Positions 43,902-52,396 of a stretch of DNA of 64,000 bases are shown here, piece by piece. The position numbers and the translations under genes are program-made. The stretch is from Terriglobus roseus DSM 18391. Lineage in GTDB: Bacteria > Acidobacteriota > Terriglobia > Terriglobales > Acidobacteriaceae. Within the stretch, counting starts at the first letter, position 1; every line of letters starts with the position of its first letter. The notes under the pieces are model-generated. The model did no database searches, was not told where the DNA came from, and saw only the letters and a program-made list of their open reading frames with translations. Location of the stretch: assembly GCF_000265425.1 (NCBI RefSeq), contig NC_018014.1, positions 1,240,001 through 1,304,000 of the forward strand, given 5' to 3'.

Positions 43902-44687
43902 ATGGTCATGAGGCCAAAGGGAATCTGCGGACTTTGTAAGCGTGAGCGTGACTTGGCGGACAGCCATCTCCTGCCGAAGGCGCTCTATCGGCTTTTCCAG
44001 GGTCCAGACCAGGGCAGCAGGAACCCTCTCCATCTATCGACCGCAGCAAAGATGCAAACGTCTGCTCAGATGAAGGACTACTTTCTTTGCGATGAATGTG
44101 AGGACAGGCTAAACAAGCAAGGGGAGCGCTGGACGATGGCGAATTGCTATCGCGGCGGCAACCAATTCAAGTTGCGTGAGTCCTTGTACGCTACAGAACC
44201 CTATTTGAGCGTTGACGGGTCAAGCGTTTATGCCACGTCGGGAATTCAAGGGATTGACCACGCAGCATTGACGTACTTCGGTGCGAGTGTCTTCTGGAGA
44301 GCCGCCGCAAAGTCATGGTCCCAAGCTGGCATGCGCTATTCAGCACTACGACTTGGACCGTACGCTGAGATGCTTCGGCTCTATTTACATGATGAAGCAC
44401 CCTTTCCTACCCAATTTGTTTCGCTGAATGTCTTCGTGTCGATGCGAGAGCCGCCGCTTCTAGGCATGCACTTTCCAGTAACAGAGCCAAAGCGCGAGAG
44501 CTTTAGATCAGTACACCGGTTCCACATCCCCGGAATCCAGTTCATGATGGTCTGCGGCAAAGATTTGAGAATAGATCAGTTTAGAGGTTCTATCGCCGCA
44601 GCCCCATACCACTACATATTTGCCTCTCCTTTCACCGAAGACGTTCCAGCGGCAAACTTTCTACACGTACTGAGAATGCACGAGTAG
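43902..44687 (+). CDS. Unknown protein with CxxC...SHxxPK treble-clef motif
   Basis: A 261-residue soluble protein. The N-terminus has ICGLCKRERDLADSHLLPKALYR, and residues ~61-66 give FLCDECED; together the two CxxC pairs and the SHxxPK segment form an HNH-like zinc treble clef seen in several uncharacterised families often found in mobile elements and defence loci. The rest (~75-261) is not recognised. It lies at the left end of the element, next to attL, where cargo genes of satellites usually are. The GTG/ATG start near 43902 is plausible (MVMRPKG or MRPKG). Confidence 0.7.
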   Translation: MVMRPKGICGLCKRERDLADSHLLPKALYRLFQGPDQGSRNPLHLSTAAKMQTSAQMKDYFLCDECEDRLNKQGERWTMANCYRGGNQFKLRESLYATEPYLSVDGSSVYATSGIQGIDHAALTYFGASVFWRAAAKSWSQAGMRYSALRLGPYAEMLRLYLHDEAPFPTQFVSLNVFVSMREPPLLGMHFPVTEPKRESFRSVHRFHIPGIQFMMVCGKDLRIDQFRGSIAAAPYHYIFASPFTEDVPAANFLHVLRMHE

Positions 44688-44795
44688 ATATAGGCTGAGT
44701 CCGTAAGCGTCCGCTTGTGTGCTAAGCTCGCCTGACGGTGCGCGACGGGCATACCCAGTCCGCCGAATCATCCACTGATTCGAGGAGCGCCGTCG

Positions 44796-45101
44796 ATGTC
44801 AATCAATCCCATCAAGCCAATCGCCCATCACGATCTCAAAGCCTTATCTCTGACAAGGCTCGAAGCTCTCTACGCCCACTACTCGAAGGACGAACGCAAC
44901 GTGTCGCTCAAACATCGGCGGCGCAACTTCGATGCGATGCACACCATCACGGCTGCGATAAGAGATCGCTCCGCAGCCAGCAAAGACGAGCTATTCCAGC
45001 TCCGACATGCTTTCGCAATCATCCGGCTGATAAAGCGAACAATTACGTGTGTAAATCAGTACGGCCCCGCGCGTGTAACCCGATATAGGAAGGCAGCATG
45101 A
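44796..45101 (+). CDS. Small basic protein of the element, unknown
   Basis: A 101-residue basic, helical protein (LEALYAHYSKDERNV; RHAFAIIRLIKRTIT) starting at ATG 44796 after a GGAGCG site. Its stop overlaps the next start as ATGA, so the two are translated together. No family recognised. Confidence 0.65.
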   Translation: MSINPIKPIAHHDLKALSLTRLEALYAHYSKDERNVSLKHRRRNFDAMHTITAAIRDRSAASKDELFQLRHAFAIIRLIKRTITCVNQYGPARVTRYRKAA

Positions 45102-45298
45102 GCATCGTGCAGGAAATTCGTGACGAGGTATCGAACCTCAAACTTAACGGCTACAAAGATGAGACTCATGTGGACGCAACATACGTGCAAATCATCGAGC
45201 TGTTGGAACGTCAAGCAACCATCATCGAAGTTTTGCTAGAGCAGCATCCCGAATATAGAGAGCGCTTTCACTTCGAGTCCTACAACCCATTGAGCTAA
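45098..45298 (+). CDS. Small acidic helical protein of the element, unknown
   Basis: A 66-residue protein (MSIVQEIRDEVSNLKL; IIELLERQATIIEVLLEQH) with probable coiled-coil character, coupled to the previous gene by an ATGA overlap and followed by a 175-bp gap before the capsid gene. No family recognised. Confidence 0.65.
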   Translation: MSIVQEIRDEVSNLKLNGYKDETHVDATYVQIIELLERQATIIEVLLEQHPEYRERFHFESYNPLS

Positions 45299-45473
45299 AT
45301 GTCCACCGCCGTCCGCTAGCGCATTTTCCTTGCACCCCATGGGAAGGTGCGCTAGTTTCCTTGAAAGCGCAGTCGCGCTCCGCAGTACAGGTCACACCCC
45401 TAGCAGTCGCTAGGCGGGTCTCGCCAGTCGGCCAGCCCGAATCAAGCCGTTCATTTTGATTCGAGGCACAGCC

Positions 45474-46475
45474 ATGGCAGTCACACAGCTCATCGACGTC
45501 ATCATCCCTGAAGAGTTCACCGCGTATCAGGTGGAGAACTCTCTCGTGTCCACTGCTCTCTCGCAGAGTGGCGTGGTCGCAAACAACGCTCTGATTGCCG
45601 CGCAGCTTAGCGCAGGCGCAGAGAGCTTCACCGTTCCGTTTTGGAATGATCTTCCTGATGTCGAAGCGGACATCACGAACGACGATCCCGCGATTCTGAG
45701 CACGCCGCAGAAGATCAGCGCGCACAAGCAAACTGTCCGCAAGTCGTTTCTCCATGCGTCCTGGTCAGAGATGTCGCTTGCGTCGGAACTGTCAGGCGAT
45801 AGCGCCCTTGCTCGGATTCAGGACCGTGTAACAGCGTATTGGGACCGTCAGGTCGAGAAGCGAGTCATCAACACGCTGCTTGGCGTGCTCGCTTCCAACG
45901 TCGCGAACAACGCAAGCGATATGGTCGTGGACATCTCCGGTCTCGCTGGCGCGGCTGCATCGTTCAACGGTTCGTCTGTCATTGACACCGCGCTCACCAT
46001 GGGCGACCGCTTGGGCGACGTGAAGATGATCGCCATGCACAGCCACATCTACGGTGAGGCTTTGAAGAATGACGAGATCACGTTTTTCAAGCCGTCAGAG
46101 AATGGCGTGGAGATCGCCACGTACAAGGGCATGGCGGTTATCGTTGACGATGGCTTGACTCCCGCGTCTGGCGTTTACACCACGATTCTGATGGGACCGG
46201 GCGCTCTGGGCTATGGCATGTCTGCGCCGCGTACAGGCTATGGGACGGAACTCTTCCGCGTCCCGGCTGCGGGTAACGGCGGCGGTCAGACGGTGCTTCA
46301 CAGCCGCGTGAACGTCGGCATTCATCCCTTAGGCTACGCCTGGACAGACGGCACGGGTGGAAGCGCCATCGCAGGCGATTCGCCGAGCATTGCTGACCTC
46401 GCCGTCGCTGCCCATTGGACTCGTGCGGTGTCGCAGCGCAAGTCCGTGCCGCTCGCCTTCCTCATCAGCAAGTAA
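45474..46475 (+). CDS. Phage major capsid (coat) protein
   Basis: A 333-residue protein of the HK97-fold coat protein type. Family-like regions are IPEEFTAYQVENSL, SAGAESFTVPFWNDL, ISAHKQTVRKSFLHASWSEMS, AYWDRQVEKRVINTLLGV, MVVDISGLAG, the AMHSHIYGEALK strand and YKGMAVIVDDGL, in the order seen in coat proteins of this class. ATG 45474 follows GAGG. No portal, protease or scaffold gene precedes it. It may build a small capsid for the element's own genome, or redirect that of a helper phage. Confidence 0.88.
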   Translation: MAVTQLIDVIIPEEFTAYQVENSLVSTALSQSGVVANNALIAAQLSAGAESFTVPFWNDLPDVEADITNDDPAILSTPQKISAHKQTVRKSFLHASWSEMSLASELSGDSALARIQDRVTAYWDRQVEKRVINTLLGVLASNVANNASDMVVDISGLAGAAASFNGSSVIDTALTMGDRLGDVKMIAMHSHIYGEALKNDEITFFKPSENGVEIATYKGMAVIVDDGLTPASGVYTTILMGPGALGYGMSAPRTGYGTELFRVPAAGNGGGQTVLHSRVNVGIHPLGYAWTDGTGGSAIAGDSPSIADLAVAAHWTRAVSQRKSVPLAFLISK

Positions 46476-46548
46476 AGATTCCCGTGGCGGGACAGAGGGA
46501 TCATGCAGGGGTGCATGGTCCCTCGCTTTTTCATTTCGGAGACACATC

Positions 46549-46962
46549 ATGCCAGAGAAGAAGAATGCACCGGAAGGCTGTGCAGCCGAGACGAGGGCGC
46601 TCGCTGCGACCGGCCACAGCGTACGCGGCATCGCGGCGTACTTCGGTACGTCTGTCGATACGTTCAATCGCTGGATGGATGAAGATGCAGAGCTTGCCGA
46701 GTGCTTCGCAAATGGGCGCGAAGCCGAACGCATGACCCTGCATAACTCGCTTTACGTTGCAGCCACGCAGAAGGCCAACGCGACCGCCGCGATGTTTTTG
46801 CTAAAAGCTCGCCATGGCTACAGAGAAGGCGATCAAAGCGAGCAGTCCAACCGCGTACAGATCGTCTTCAATCTTCCCGGTGCGATGACCGCAGAGCAGT
46901 ACAAGACGATCGAAGCCGTCGCTACGGCTAAGCCAAAGAGGGTGGATGATGGTCGCGAATGA
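46549..46962 (+). CDS. Terminase small subunit-like HTH protein
   Basis: A 137-residue protein from ATG 46549 (GGAG 9 bp upstream). The N-terminal part (~14-60) is a helix-turn-helix (TRALAATGHSVRGIAAYFG, VDTFNRWMDED) as in small terminases that bind the packaging site, followed by a helical region (YVAATQKANATAAMFLLKARH) and an acidic/Gln stretch. It overlaps the large terminase gene by 17 nt, which supports the call. It would choose the DNA to be packed. Confidence 0.8.
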   Translation: MPEKKNAPEGCAAETRALAATGHSVRGIAAYFGTSVDTFNRWMDEDAELAECFANGREAERMTLHNSLYVAATQKANATAAMFLLKARHGYREGDQSEQSNRVQIVFNLPGAMTAEQYKTIEAVATAKPKRVDDGRE

Positions 46963-48328
46963 AGAGCTAAGCCTCAATCCGTTTCAAGAGAACCTGATGA
47001 CAATTCCTGAGAGCTTCGACGTGTTCTTAGGTGGTGGTCGTGGCGGTGGCAAGTCATACGGACTTGCATATCTGGCGCTGCGCCATGCAGAGCAGTACGG
47101 AGTCAAGGCTCGCATTCTGTATTTGCGAAAGACGTACAAAGGGCTGTCAGACTTCGAGCTTGTGACGCGTGAACTGTTCGGCAAGGTCTATGGGACGGAA
47201 GCCAAGTACAACGCAGCCGAGCACGTTTGGCGCTTTCCTAATGGCGCGTACATGGAACTTGGACAGCTTGAGACAGCATCGGACTACACGAAGTATCAGG
47301 GACGTTCATTTACGCTGCTCATGATTGACGAGGCAGGACAGTTCGCTGATCCGTCGCTTCTGGACATGATGCGCAGCAACCTGCGCGGCGCAAACAAGAT
47401 CCCGATTCGCACGGTGATCGCAGCCAATCCGGGCGGACCTGGGCATCACTGGATAGCGAAGCGCTATGTCTTCCAAACCGCGCCATGGACACCGTTCTAT
47501 GAAGTCAAGAGCAAGCGCGAATGGGTCTACGCGCCGAGCACGTTCGACGGTAACAATCAGATTGACCGTGAGCAGTACCTAGATCAGCTTGAATCGTCAT
47601 GCCCTGATGACCCTGAGTTGCTACGCGCATGGCGCGATGGCGACTGGACTGTCATCCGTGGTGCGTACTTCGCCGAGTGCCTGTCCGAAGAGCGCAACGC
47701 TGTCCCGCCGTGGAAGACGCTGCCTGCACCTGATGAGGGCTGGCATGTCTTCCTTACCCATGACTTCGGCAGTGCTGCGCCGTCTGTCACATACGTTCTG
47801 GCGAAGAGCCCCGGCGCAGAATGGGAAGGACGTTTTTACACGCGCGGCTCATTCGTCTTAGTCGATGAGCTTGCTACCCATAAGCCCAATAACCTAGCCG
47901 TTGGCATGGGATGGAACGTCGATCAAACCGCGTCGGCTATCCGCGAGCTTTGCGCTAAGTGGGACATTGACGCCGATGGAGTAGCTGATGATGCGATCTT
48001 CGCACGGACGGGCGCAAGCGCGGGAAGCATTGCAGAGGAGTTTCAACGGGCAGGCGTTCATTTCACTCGTGCGGGGAAGGCAGATCGCATCACTGGATGG
48101 CAGACCATGAAACGTTTGCTTGCCAATGCGGGTAAGCCTGACATCGCAGGCCTATTCATCAGTAGATCGTGCGCCTATTTCTGGGCAACTGTGCCCTACG
48201 TCGCAAGGGATGAGCGCCGTGCCGAAGATGTTGACACAAGCTCGCAAGACCATGGGGCAGATGCCTGTCGTTACGGCATCTTGGCTCGCGAATATGCGCA
48301 CCATGTTCCGGTGAAATGGCAGAGATAA
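46946..48328 (+). CDS. Terminase large subunit
   Basis: A 460-residue packaging ATPase/nuclease. Walker A is GGGRGGGKS (~29-37), Walker B LLMIDEAG (~124-131), followed by the coupling region ANPGGPGH. The nuclease domain has HDFGSAAPS (~269), DADGVADDAIF and, near the C-terminus, DHGADACRYG, which give the three acidic clusters of the RNase H-like fold. Starts ATG 46946 or ATG 46949. It follows the small subunit directly. A complete, apparently active terminase without a portal gene is unusual. Confidence 0.93.
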   Translation: MMVANEELSLNPFQENLMTIPESFDVFLGGGRGGGKSYGLAYLALRHAEQYGVKARILYLRKTYKGLSDFELVTRELFGKVYGTEAKYNAAEHVWRFPNGAYMELGQLETASDYTKYQGRSFTLLMIDEAGQFADPSLLDMMRSNLRGANKIPIRTVIAANPGGPGHHWIAKRYVFQTAPWTPFYEVKSKREWVYAPSTFDGNNQIDREQYLDQLESSCPDDPELLRAWRDGDWTVIRGAYFAECLSEERNAVPPWKTLPAPDEGWHVFLTHDFGSAAPSVTYVLAKSPGAEWEGRFYTRGSFVLVDELATHKPNNLAVGMGWNVDQTASAIRELCAKWDIDADGVADDAIFARTGASAGSIAEEFQRAGVHFTRAGKADRITGWQTMKRLLANAGKPDIAGLFISRSCAYFWATVPYVARDERRAEDVDTSSQDHGADACRYGILAREYAHHVPVKWQR

Positions 48329-48470
48329 GGCCGTGTCGAATTGTCGCGCAGCTATGTCGTGCTGCGTTGCCAAGCGCGACATACCCAGGCAATTAACATT
48401 AGTAGTCTTTCTTCTTGTCGAGGTCTTGACGGTCGCAAATCCCGGGTTATTGTGGATTAACCGCACTTAC

Positions 48471-48486
48471 TTTATTGCGGAATAAA
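48471..48486. promoter_or_regulatory. Inverted repeat TTTATT-GCGG-AATAAA, candidate operator
   Basis: A 6-bp perfect inverted repeat with a 4-bp spacer, 22 bp before the start of the ribbon-helix-helix gene at 48509, in the 180-bp gap after the terminase. RHH proteins bind short palindromes and often repress themselves, so this is a candidate autoregulatory site. Only position and symmetry support it. Confidence 0.4.
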
Positions 48487-48508
48487 TACACCGAGAGAGT
48501 GACCGCCC

Positions 48509-48955
48509 ATGCCCGCATTGACTAAGAAGGGACCAACATCAGCCCGCTCAGAGACGGTCGCCGTTCGCCTTGACGCGAAGGTCCGCCATCTCGTAGAGCT
48601 TGCTGCCAGAGACCAGCAACGCAGCTTGTCGAGCCTCGTGGAAACGATCATCCGCAAAGCCCTCTCCGATGGTTCATTCGCTCAGGCACCCAATTATGGC
48701 CTGGACATCACCAAGCCCGCCGCGCGTGCGCCTATGTGGGGTGAGGGCTTCTGGGATACAGACCCGGCAGATAGGCTCTACCTACTTGCAACGGGTCGCC
48801 CTGACCTGATGACCGAGCAAGAGGCAGGCTTCTGGAAGCTGTCGAGTGGAAGCCTCGTCGCTCGTGGTGAGCGTTTGACCCTGGATAGCTACCGTGCGGC
48901 ATACCATCACGCTGCGTATGACAAGACGCATCTTGAGAAAGGTGATGACGCATGA
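48509..48955 (+). CDS. Ribbon-helix-helix (CopG/Arc-like) protein
   Basis: A 148-residue protein. Residues ~14-50 fit an RHH DNA-binding fold: SETVAVRLDAKVRHLVELAARDQQ gives the beta strand and first helix in two parts, then SLSSLVETIIRKAL the second helix. The remaining ~95 residues, Trp- and Asp-rich (MWGEGFWDTDPADRLYLL), are not recognised. It starts a coupled run of genes: its stop overlaps the next start (ATGA). It is the likely transcriptional regulator of the replication half of the element. Confidence 0.78.
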   Translation: MPALTKKGPTSARSETVAVRLDAKVRHLVELAARDQQRSLSSLVETIIRKALSDGSFAQAPNYGLDITKPAARAPMWGEGFWDTDPADRLYLLATGRPDLMTEQEAGFWKLSSGSLVARGERLTLDSYRAAYHHAAYDKTHLEKGDDA

Positions 48956-49461
48956 GCGAGCAGATCAATCAAGAATTAGCGACGCTTCGTCAGACTGTAG
49001 CCGAATTGACGCAGAAGAATGCGACACGCAAAGCACGCATCACGGACCTAGAGGCTCAGCTTGCGGCATCGCAAGGCGCTGCACAAACTGCACAAGCAAG
49101 CCTGCACACCATGCTAGTGACGCAACCCATGCAGACCCTTGCCGCAGCGATCAGCCCGACGCCTGAACTGTTCCTGTCTGAGCTATCGCGTATCGGTTAC
49201 AAGGTCACGAGCAACGATGGCAAGCTTACTCTGACGGACGCCGACGACAAGCCGGTCGAAGGCGCAGAGATGACGACTGACGGGCTACGTAAGCACTTGC
49301 TAAGCGCGGACGCCAAGCATAAGAATTTCGTTCATCTCATGACGCTTTCGAGGGCATCGGGCGGCGGTGCGTTAGGACAGTCGCAGTCCAATGGTCTTCC
49401 TCCTGCTGATCGCTCTGACAAGCCTGTAAGAACCCAACGTCCGCAGTTCGGATTGAGGTAA
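48952..49461 (+). CDS. Coiled-coil protein of the element, unknown
   Basis: A 169-residue protein with an N-terminal coiled coil (~3-50: LATLRQTVAELTQKNATR, ARITDLEAQLAASQ), a small domain (~75-130: ELFLSELSRIGYKVTSN; LTDADDKPVEGAEMTTDGL) and a flexible basic tail. Coupled to the RHH gene by ATGA. Size and coiled coil would suit a scaffold or replication accessory protein; neither is shown by a motif. Confidence 0.65.
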   Translation: MSEQINQELATLRQTVAELTQKNATRKARITDLEAQLAASQGAAQTAQASLHTMLVTQPMQTLAAAISPTPELFLSELSRIGYKVTSNDGKLTLTDADDKPVEGAEMTTDGLRKHLLSADAKHKNFVHLMTLSRASGGGALGQSQSNGLPPADRSDKPVRTQRPQFGLR

Positions 49462-49464
49462 GCC

Positions 49465-49674
49465 ATGGAACCCCTACTTGTGTCTGTAGTGGAAGCTGCC
49501 CAAGCCTGTGGGATATCTCGGTCCGCGATGTACGAGCTTTTAGCGGAGCGGAAGATATCCAGCATGAAGATTGGCAAATCGCGTTTGGTCGAAGTCGCTT
49601 CGATCAAAGCATTCGTAGCCAGTCTGCCAACCGATGACGTACCTAAGCTCAACAGGAAGGATGTGGTGTCATGA
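49465..49674 (+). CDS. Excisionase/AlpA-like helix-turn-helix protein
   Basis: A 69-residue MerR-like winged HTH of the excisionase type: SVVEAAQACGISRSAMYELL is the HTH, followed by RKISSMKIGKSRLVEVASIKAF, the wing and final helix. It starts 3 bp after the previous gene and overlaps the next by ATGA. Likely role is excision directionality and/or activation of element genes, as for AlpA in satellites. Confidence 0.85.
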   Translation: MEPLLVSVVEAAQACGISRSAMYELLAERKISSMKIGKSRLVEVASIKAFVASLPTDDVPKLNRKDVVS

Positions 49675-50102
49675 ACATCATCGAACGAATCATGCCGCCC
49701 GTATTCGTGGGAGGACCGCTCTCCTCCGGACGGGTCGATACGCCGGATCGCAATGCGGGTATCCCGCACTTCGGCGATAGCACGTTCTTTCGCATGAATC
49801 CAAAGCGCAAGACGGCAGTGCGTGCGGCCTACCCACAAGAGTTCGATCAGCTTGTACCAGCGGAAGTTAGAGCCGAGCTGCCGAAGATGCATGTCCTTGT
49901 GACAAAGCTGAGCGAAGGTGTCCATCTTGTCCTGCCCGTCTACAGGACGAACCGCCCGTTCTGGACTGAGCCGAAGAGCGATGCCGAAGCAGCCGTCACG
50001 GTCGAAGCAATGGCTCGGATGGGCGGCTGGGACTTGGCTGAGATGCAAGCCTTCGCAGCCAAATACTGCACAGACGATCTAGTCAGCCCCACCGTTCACT
50101 AA
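49671..50102 (+). CDS. Unknown protein of the element
   Basis: A 143-residue protein coupled to the excisionase-like gene (ATGA) and 10 bp before the primase-helicase gene. It has a mixed alpha/beta pattern (FDQLVPAEVRAELPKMHVLV; EGVHLVLPVYRTN) and a C-terminal helix. No family recognised. The position suggests a replication accessory protein. Confidence 0.65.
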   Translation: MNIIERIMPPVFVGGPLSSGRVDTPDRNAGIPHFGDSTFFRMNPKRKTAVRAAYPQEFDQLVPAEVRAELPKMHVLVTKLSEGVHLVLPVYRTNRPFWTEPKSDAEAAVTVEAMARMGGWDLAEMQAFAAKYCTDDLVSPTVH

Positions 50103-50112
50103 GGATCACATC

Positions 50113-52137
50113 ATGACGAACAAAGACGCTGCCATTGCCCTGGCAAGCGAACGCCTCACCGTGTTCGGCTGCGGTCCAGATAAGAAGCCTAAAGGCCCGT
50201 GGAAGGACGTCACTGTACGTCCCGCATGGCAGGTTGGTATGGGATGGCATGATGACGACTTGCCAGCGATCCCGGTAGGTAAGCACAACATGGTGGTCAT
50301 AGACTGCGATGTCGCCAAGCCGAACAGACCGGACGGGCGAGTAGCGTTCGCAGCTTTATGCACGCGCGAGAGCATCGACCTATCGAGTGCGTTCGTGGTA
50401 ACGACGCCGAGCGGTGGCTTGCACTTCTATTTCAAGACGGACGTGCCGTACGGCAATAGTCCCGGCGCTCTGCCTGCCGGTATCGACGTCCGAGGACGCG
50501 GCGGCTATGTGGTCGGTCCTGGCGCTGTAATGCCCGATGGCCGGACCTATCGGCACGATCACGGCTCATGGGAAGCAATCCCTCTGCTGCCCGAAGCCCT
50601 CGCCAAGTATCTGCGAGCGAAAGACGACGCGTCCCTCTCGATAGGCGCGTCCGCTGAGACTACAGACGCGCTCGCACCTGTCTCAGCGACAGCGAGCGAT
50701 CCTGAGAGCGCTGGCGAAGTCCTGCCCATTGCTACAGACAGGGACAAGACCTACGCTGAGCGAGCGCTAGAGGCTGAGGTCGCTAAGCTCTCAGCGCTCG
50801 GTCCTGGGGGACGGCGGAACGCGGGTCTAAACGATGCCTGCTTTGTCATGGGAACGCTCGCCGCGAATGGCAGCATCGAAGCTCAGCACGTAGCGGAGCG
50901 GCTGTACGCCGCAAGTGTCGAGAATGGTCATGTCGCGAAGCATGGACATGAGCAGACAGCCGCGACGATTGAGAGCGGCATCCGGGCCGGAATGAAAAAA
51001 CCGCGTCCCTTGCTTCCTGACGGTCCTGACATTCCACTGCAAGCGCTTCTAGACTCAGCCACGACTGCAAAGCAAGCCATCGCACCAAAGCCTATAGGCA
51101 AGCGAGCCGTGTCGCTTCTGCAAGGCTCACAGATTGTGGAAGAGCCTATCTCGTGGCTATGGGAAGGCTATCTGCCGAAGGGTAAGCTGACGCTACTCGC
51201 AGGCGCAGGCGGTACAGGCAAGAGTACGCTCGCATTTAATATGGCTGCGACGATCACCAACGGCACGCAATGGCCCGACGGGACGCTTTGTCCGCAGACT
51301 GGCAATGTCCTCATCTGGAGTAGCGAGGACGATCCCGCTGATACGATCAAGCCGCGCCTAATGGCCGTGAACGCAGACCAAACACGCTACGGCATCATCG
51401 CAGGCACGATTGACGAGAACGGCGAGCGTGATGCGTTTGACCCGGCGCGAGACATGGAAAGTCTGCGCGAAGCAGTCACGCAGATTGGCGGTATCAAGCT
51501 GCTGATCATTGATCCGATTGTTACGGCTGTGACAGGCGACATGCACAAGGCGAATGACGTGCGCCGTAGCTTGCAGGCCATCGTTGACTTCGCATCCGAG
51601 ATGGATTGCGCAGTCCTGGGCATCACTCATTTCGCCAAAGGGACCGCAGGCAAGAACAGTGCAGAGCGCGTCATTGGCTCGCAGGCATTCGCCGCGCTCG
51701 CTCGCATGGTGCTAGTCGCAGCGCGCGAAGAGGACTCAGAACGCCGCGTCTTCACGCGTGCCAAGTCGAACAACTCTGTTGATACAGGTGGATTCAGCTA
51801 CACCATCGAAGCGCTCATGCTGCACAGCAACATCGTCGCAACACGCGTGGTTTGGGGTGAAGCCTTGGAAGGATCGTCCCGTTCCATTTTGGCCGATGTC
51901 GAAGACGAGAAGAAAGACGAAGATGAGAAAAGCCAGCTGAGTAGGGCGCAGCAGTTCTTGCTTGACTCGATGCGGCACGGACCTGTCCCATCGAAGGAAC
52001 TGATGGAACATGCGAGGGAACTGCACGGCATCTCAGCAAAGACATGCCGCCGCGCAAAGGACGCGCTAGGCATCACCGCGCATAAAGCAAGCATGACCGG
52101 TGGATGGCTTTGGCAACTTCCGGTCGCGCGATCTTGA
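50113..52137 (+). CDS. Bifunctional primase-polymerase / RepA-like AAA helicase
   Basis: A 674-residue replication protein. Residues ~1-185 are a prim-pol (AEP) domain: FGCGPDKKPKGPWKD, NMVVIDCDVAKP (the Asp-x-Asp metal site), VVTTPSGGLHFYF and a RGRGGYVVGPGAV stretch. A linker and helical part follow (~225-310). Residues ~330-600 are a RepA/DnaB-like AAA ATPase with Walker A GAGGTGKST (~363), a SSEDDPADTIKPRL block, Walker B LLIIDPIV and the LGITHFAKG sensor region. The C-terminus (~610-670) looks like a small winged helix. It would start and drive replication of the element. Confidence 0.92.
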   Translation: MTNKDAAIALASERLTVFGCGPDKKPKGPWKDVTVRPAWQVGMGWHDDDLPAIPVGKHNMVVIDCDVAKPNRPDGRVAFAALCTRESIDLSSAFVVTTPSGGLHFYFKTDVPYGNSPGALPAGIDVRGRGGYVVGPGAVMPDGRTYRHDHGSWEAIPLLPEALAKYLRAKDDASLSIGASAETTDALAPVSATASDPESAGEVLPIATDRDKTYAERALEAEVAKLSALGPGGRRNAGLNDACFVMGTLAANGSIEAQHVAERLYAASVENGHVAKHGHEQTAATIESGIRAGMKKPRPLLPDGPDIPLQALLDSATTAKQAIAPKPIGKRAVSLLQGSQIVEEPISWLWEGYLPKGKLTLLAGAGGTGKSTLAFNMAATITNGTQWPDGTLCPQTGNVLIWSSEDDPADTIKPRLMAVNADQTRYGIIAGTIDENGERDAFDPARDMESLREAVTQIGGIKLLIIDPIVTAVTGDMHKANDVRRSLQAIVDFASEMDCAVLGITHFAKGTAGKNSAERVIGSQAFAALARMVLVAAREEDSERRVFTRAKSNNSVDTGGFSYTIEALMLHSNIVATRVVWGEALEGSSRSILADVEDEKKDEDEKSQLSRAQQFLLDSMRHGPVPSKELMEHARELHGISAKTCRRAKDALGITAHKASMTGGWLWQLPVARS

Positions 52138-52146
52138 CCACCTTGG

Positions 52147-52328
52147 CCATCTTCGAAAGTGTTCAAGATTCCTGTATTACTAGTTTCTTGACCTTCTTCA
52201 TGATCTAAAGGACTTACGAGATATATGACTGACCATCTTCGAAGATAGGGAATCTTCGAAGGTGGGCAAGATGGTCATCAAAAGAAGTAATACGAGAATT
52301 GGGCATCTTCCATGAGCATCTTCGTCGG
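52147..52328. repeat. ATCTTCGAA repeats, candidate replication origin
   Basis: In the AT-rich gap between the convergent helicase and integrase genes the sequence (C)CATCTTCGAA occurs at 52147-52157 and 52233-52243, ATCTTCGAA again at 52252-52260, and partial copies at 52303 and 52317. Two of them form a 10-bp perfect inverted repeat, CTTCGAAGAT / ATCTTCGAAG, around a 5-nt loop (52237-52261). Iterons beside the replication gene suit an origin; a hairpin terminator for the convergent genes is the alternative, though no T-run follows. Confidence 0.5.
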
Positions 52329-52396
52329 TAGCCCTTCCGAGCCGATCCTCACGATCCGTAAAAAAAGATTCGACATCCATCGAAGTTTGCGACTCG

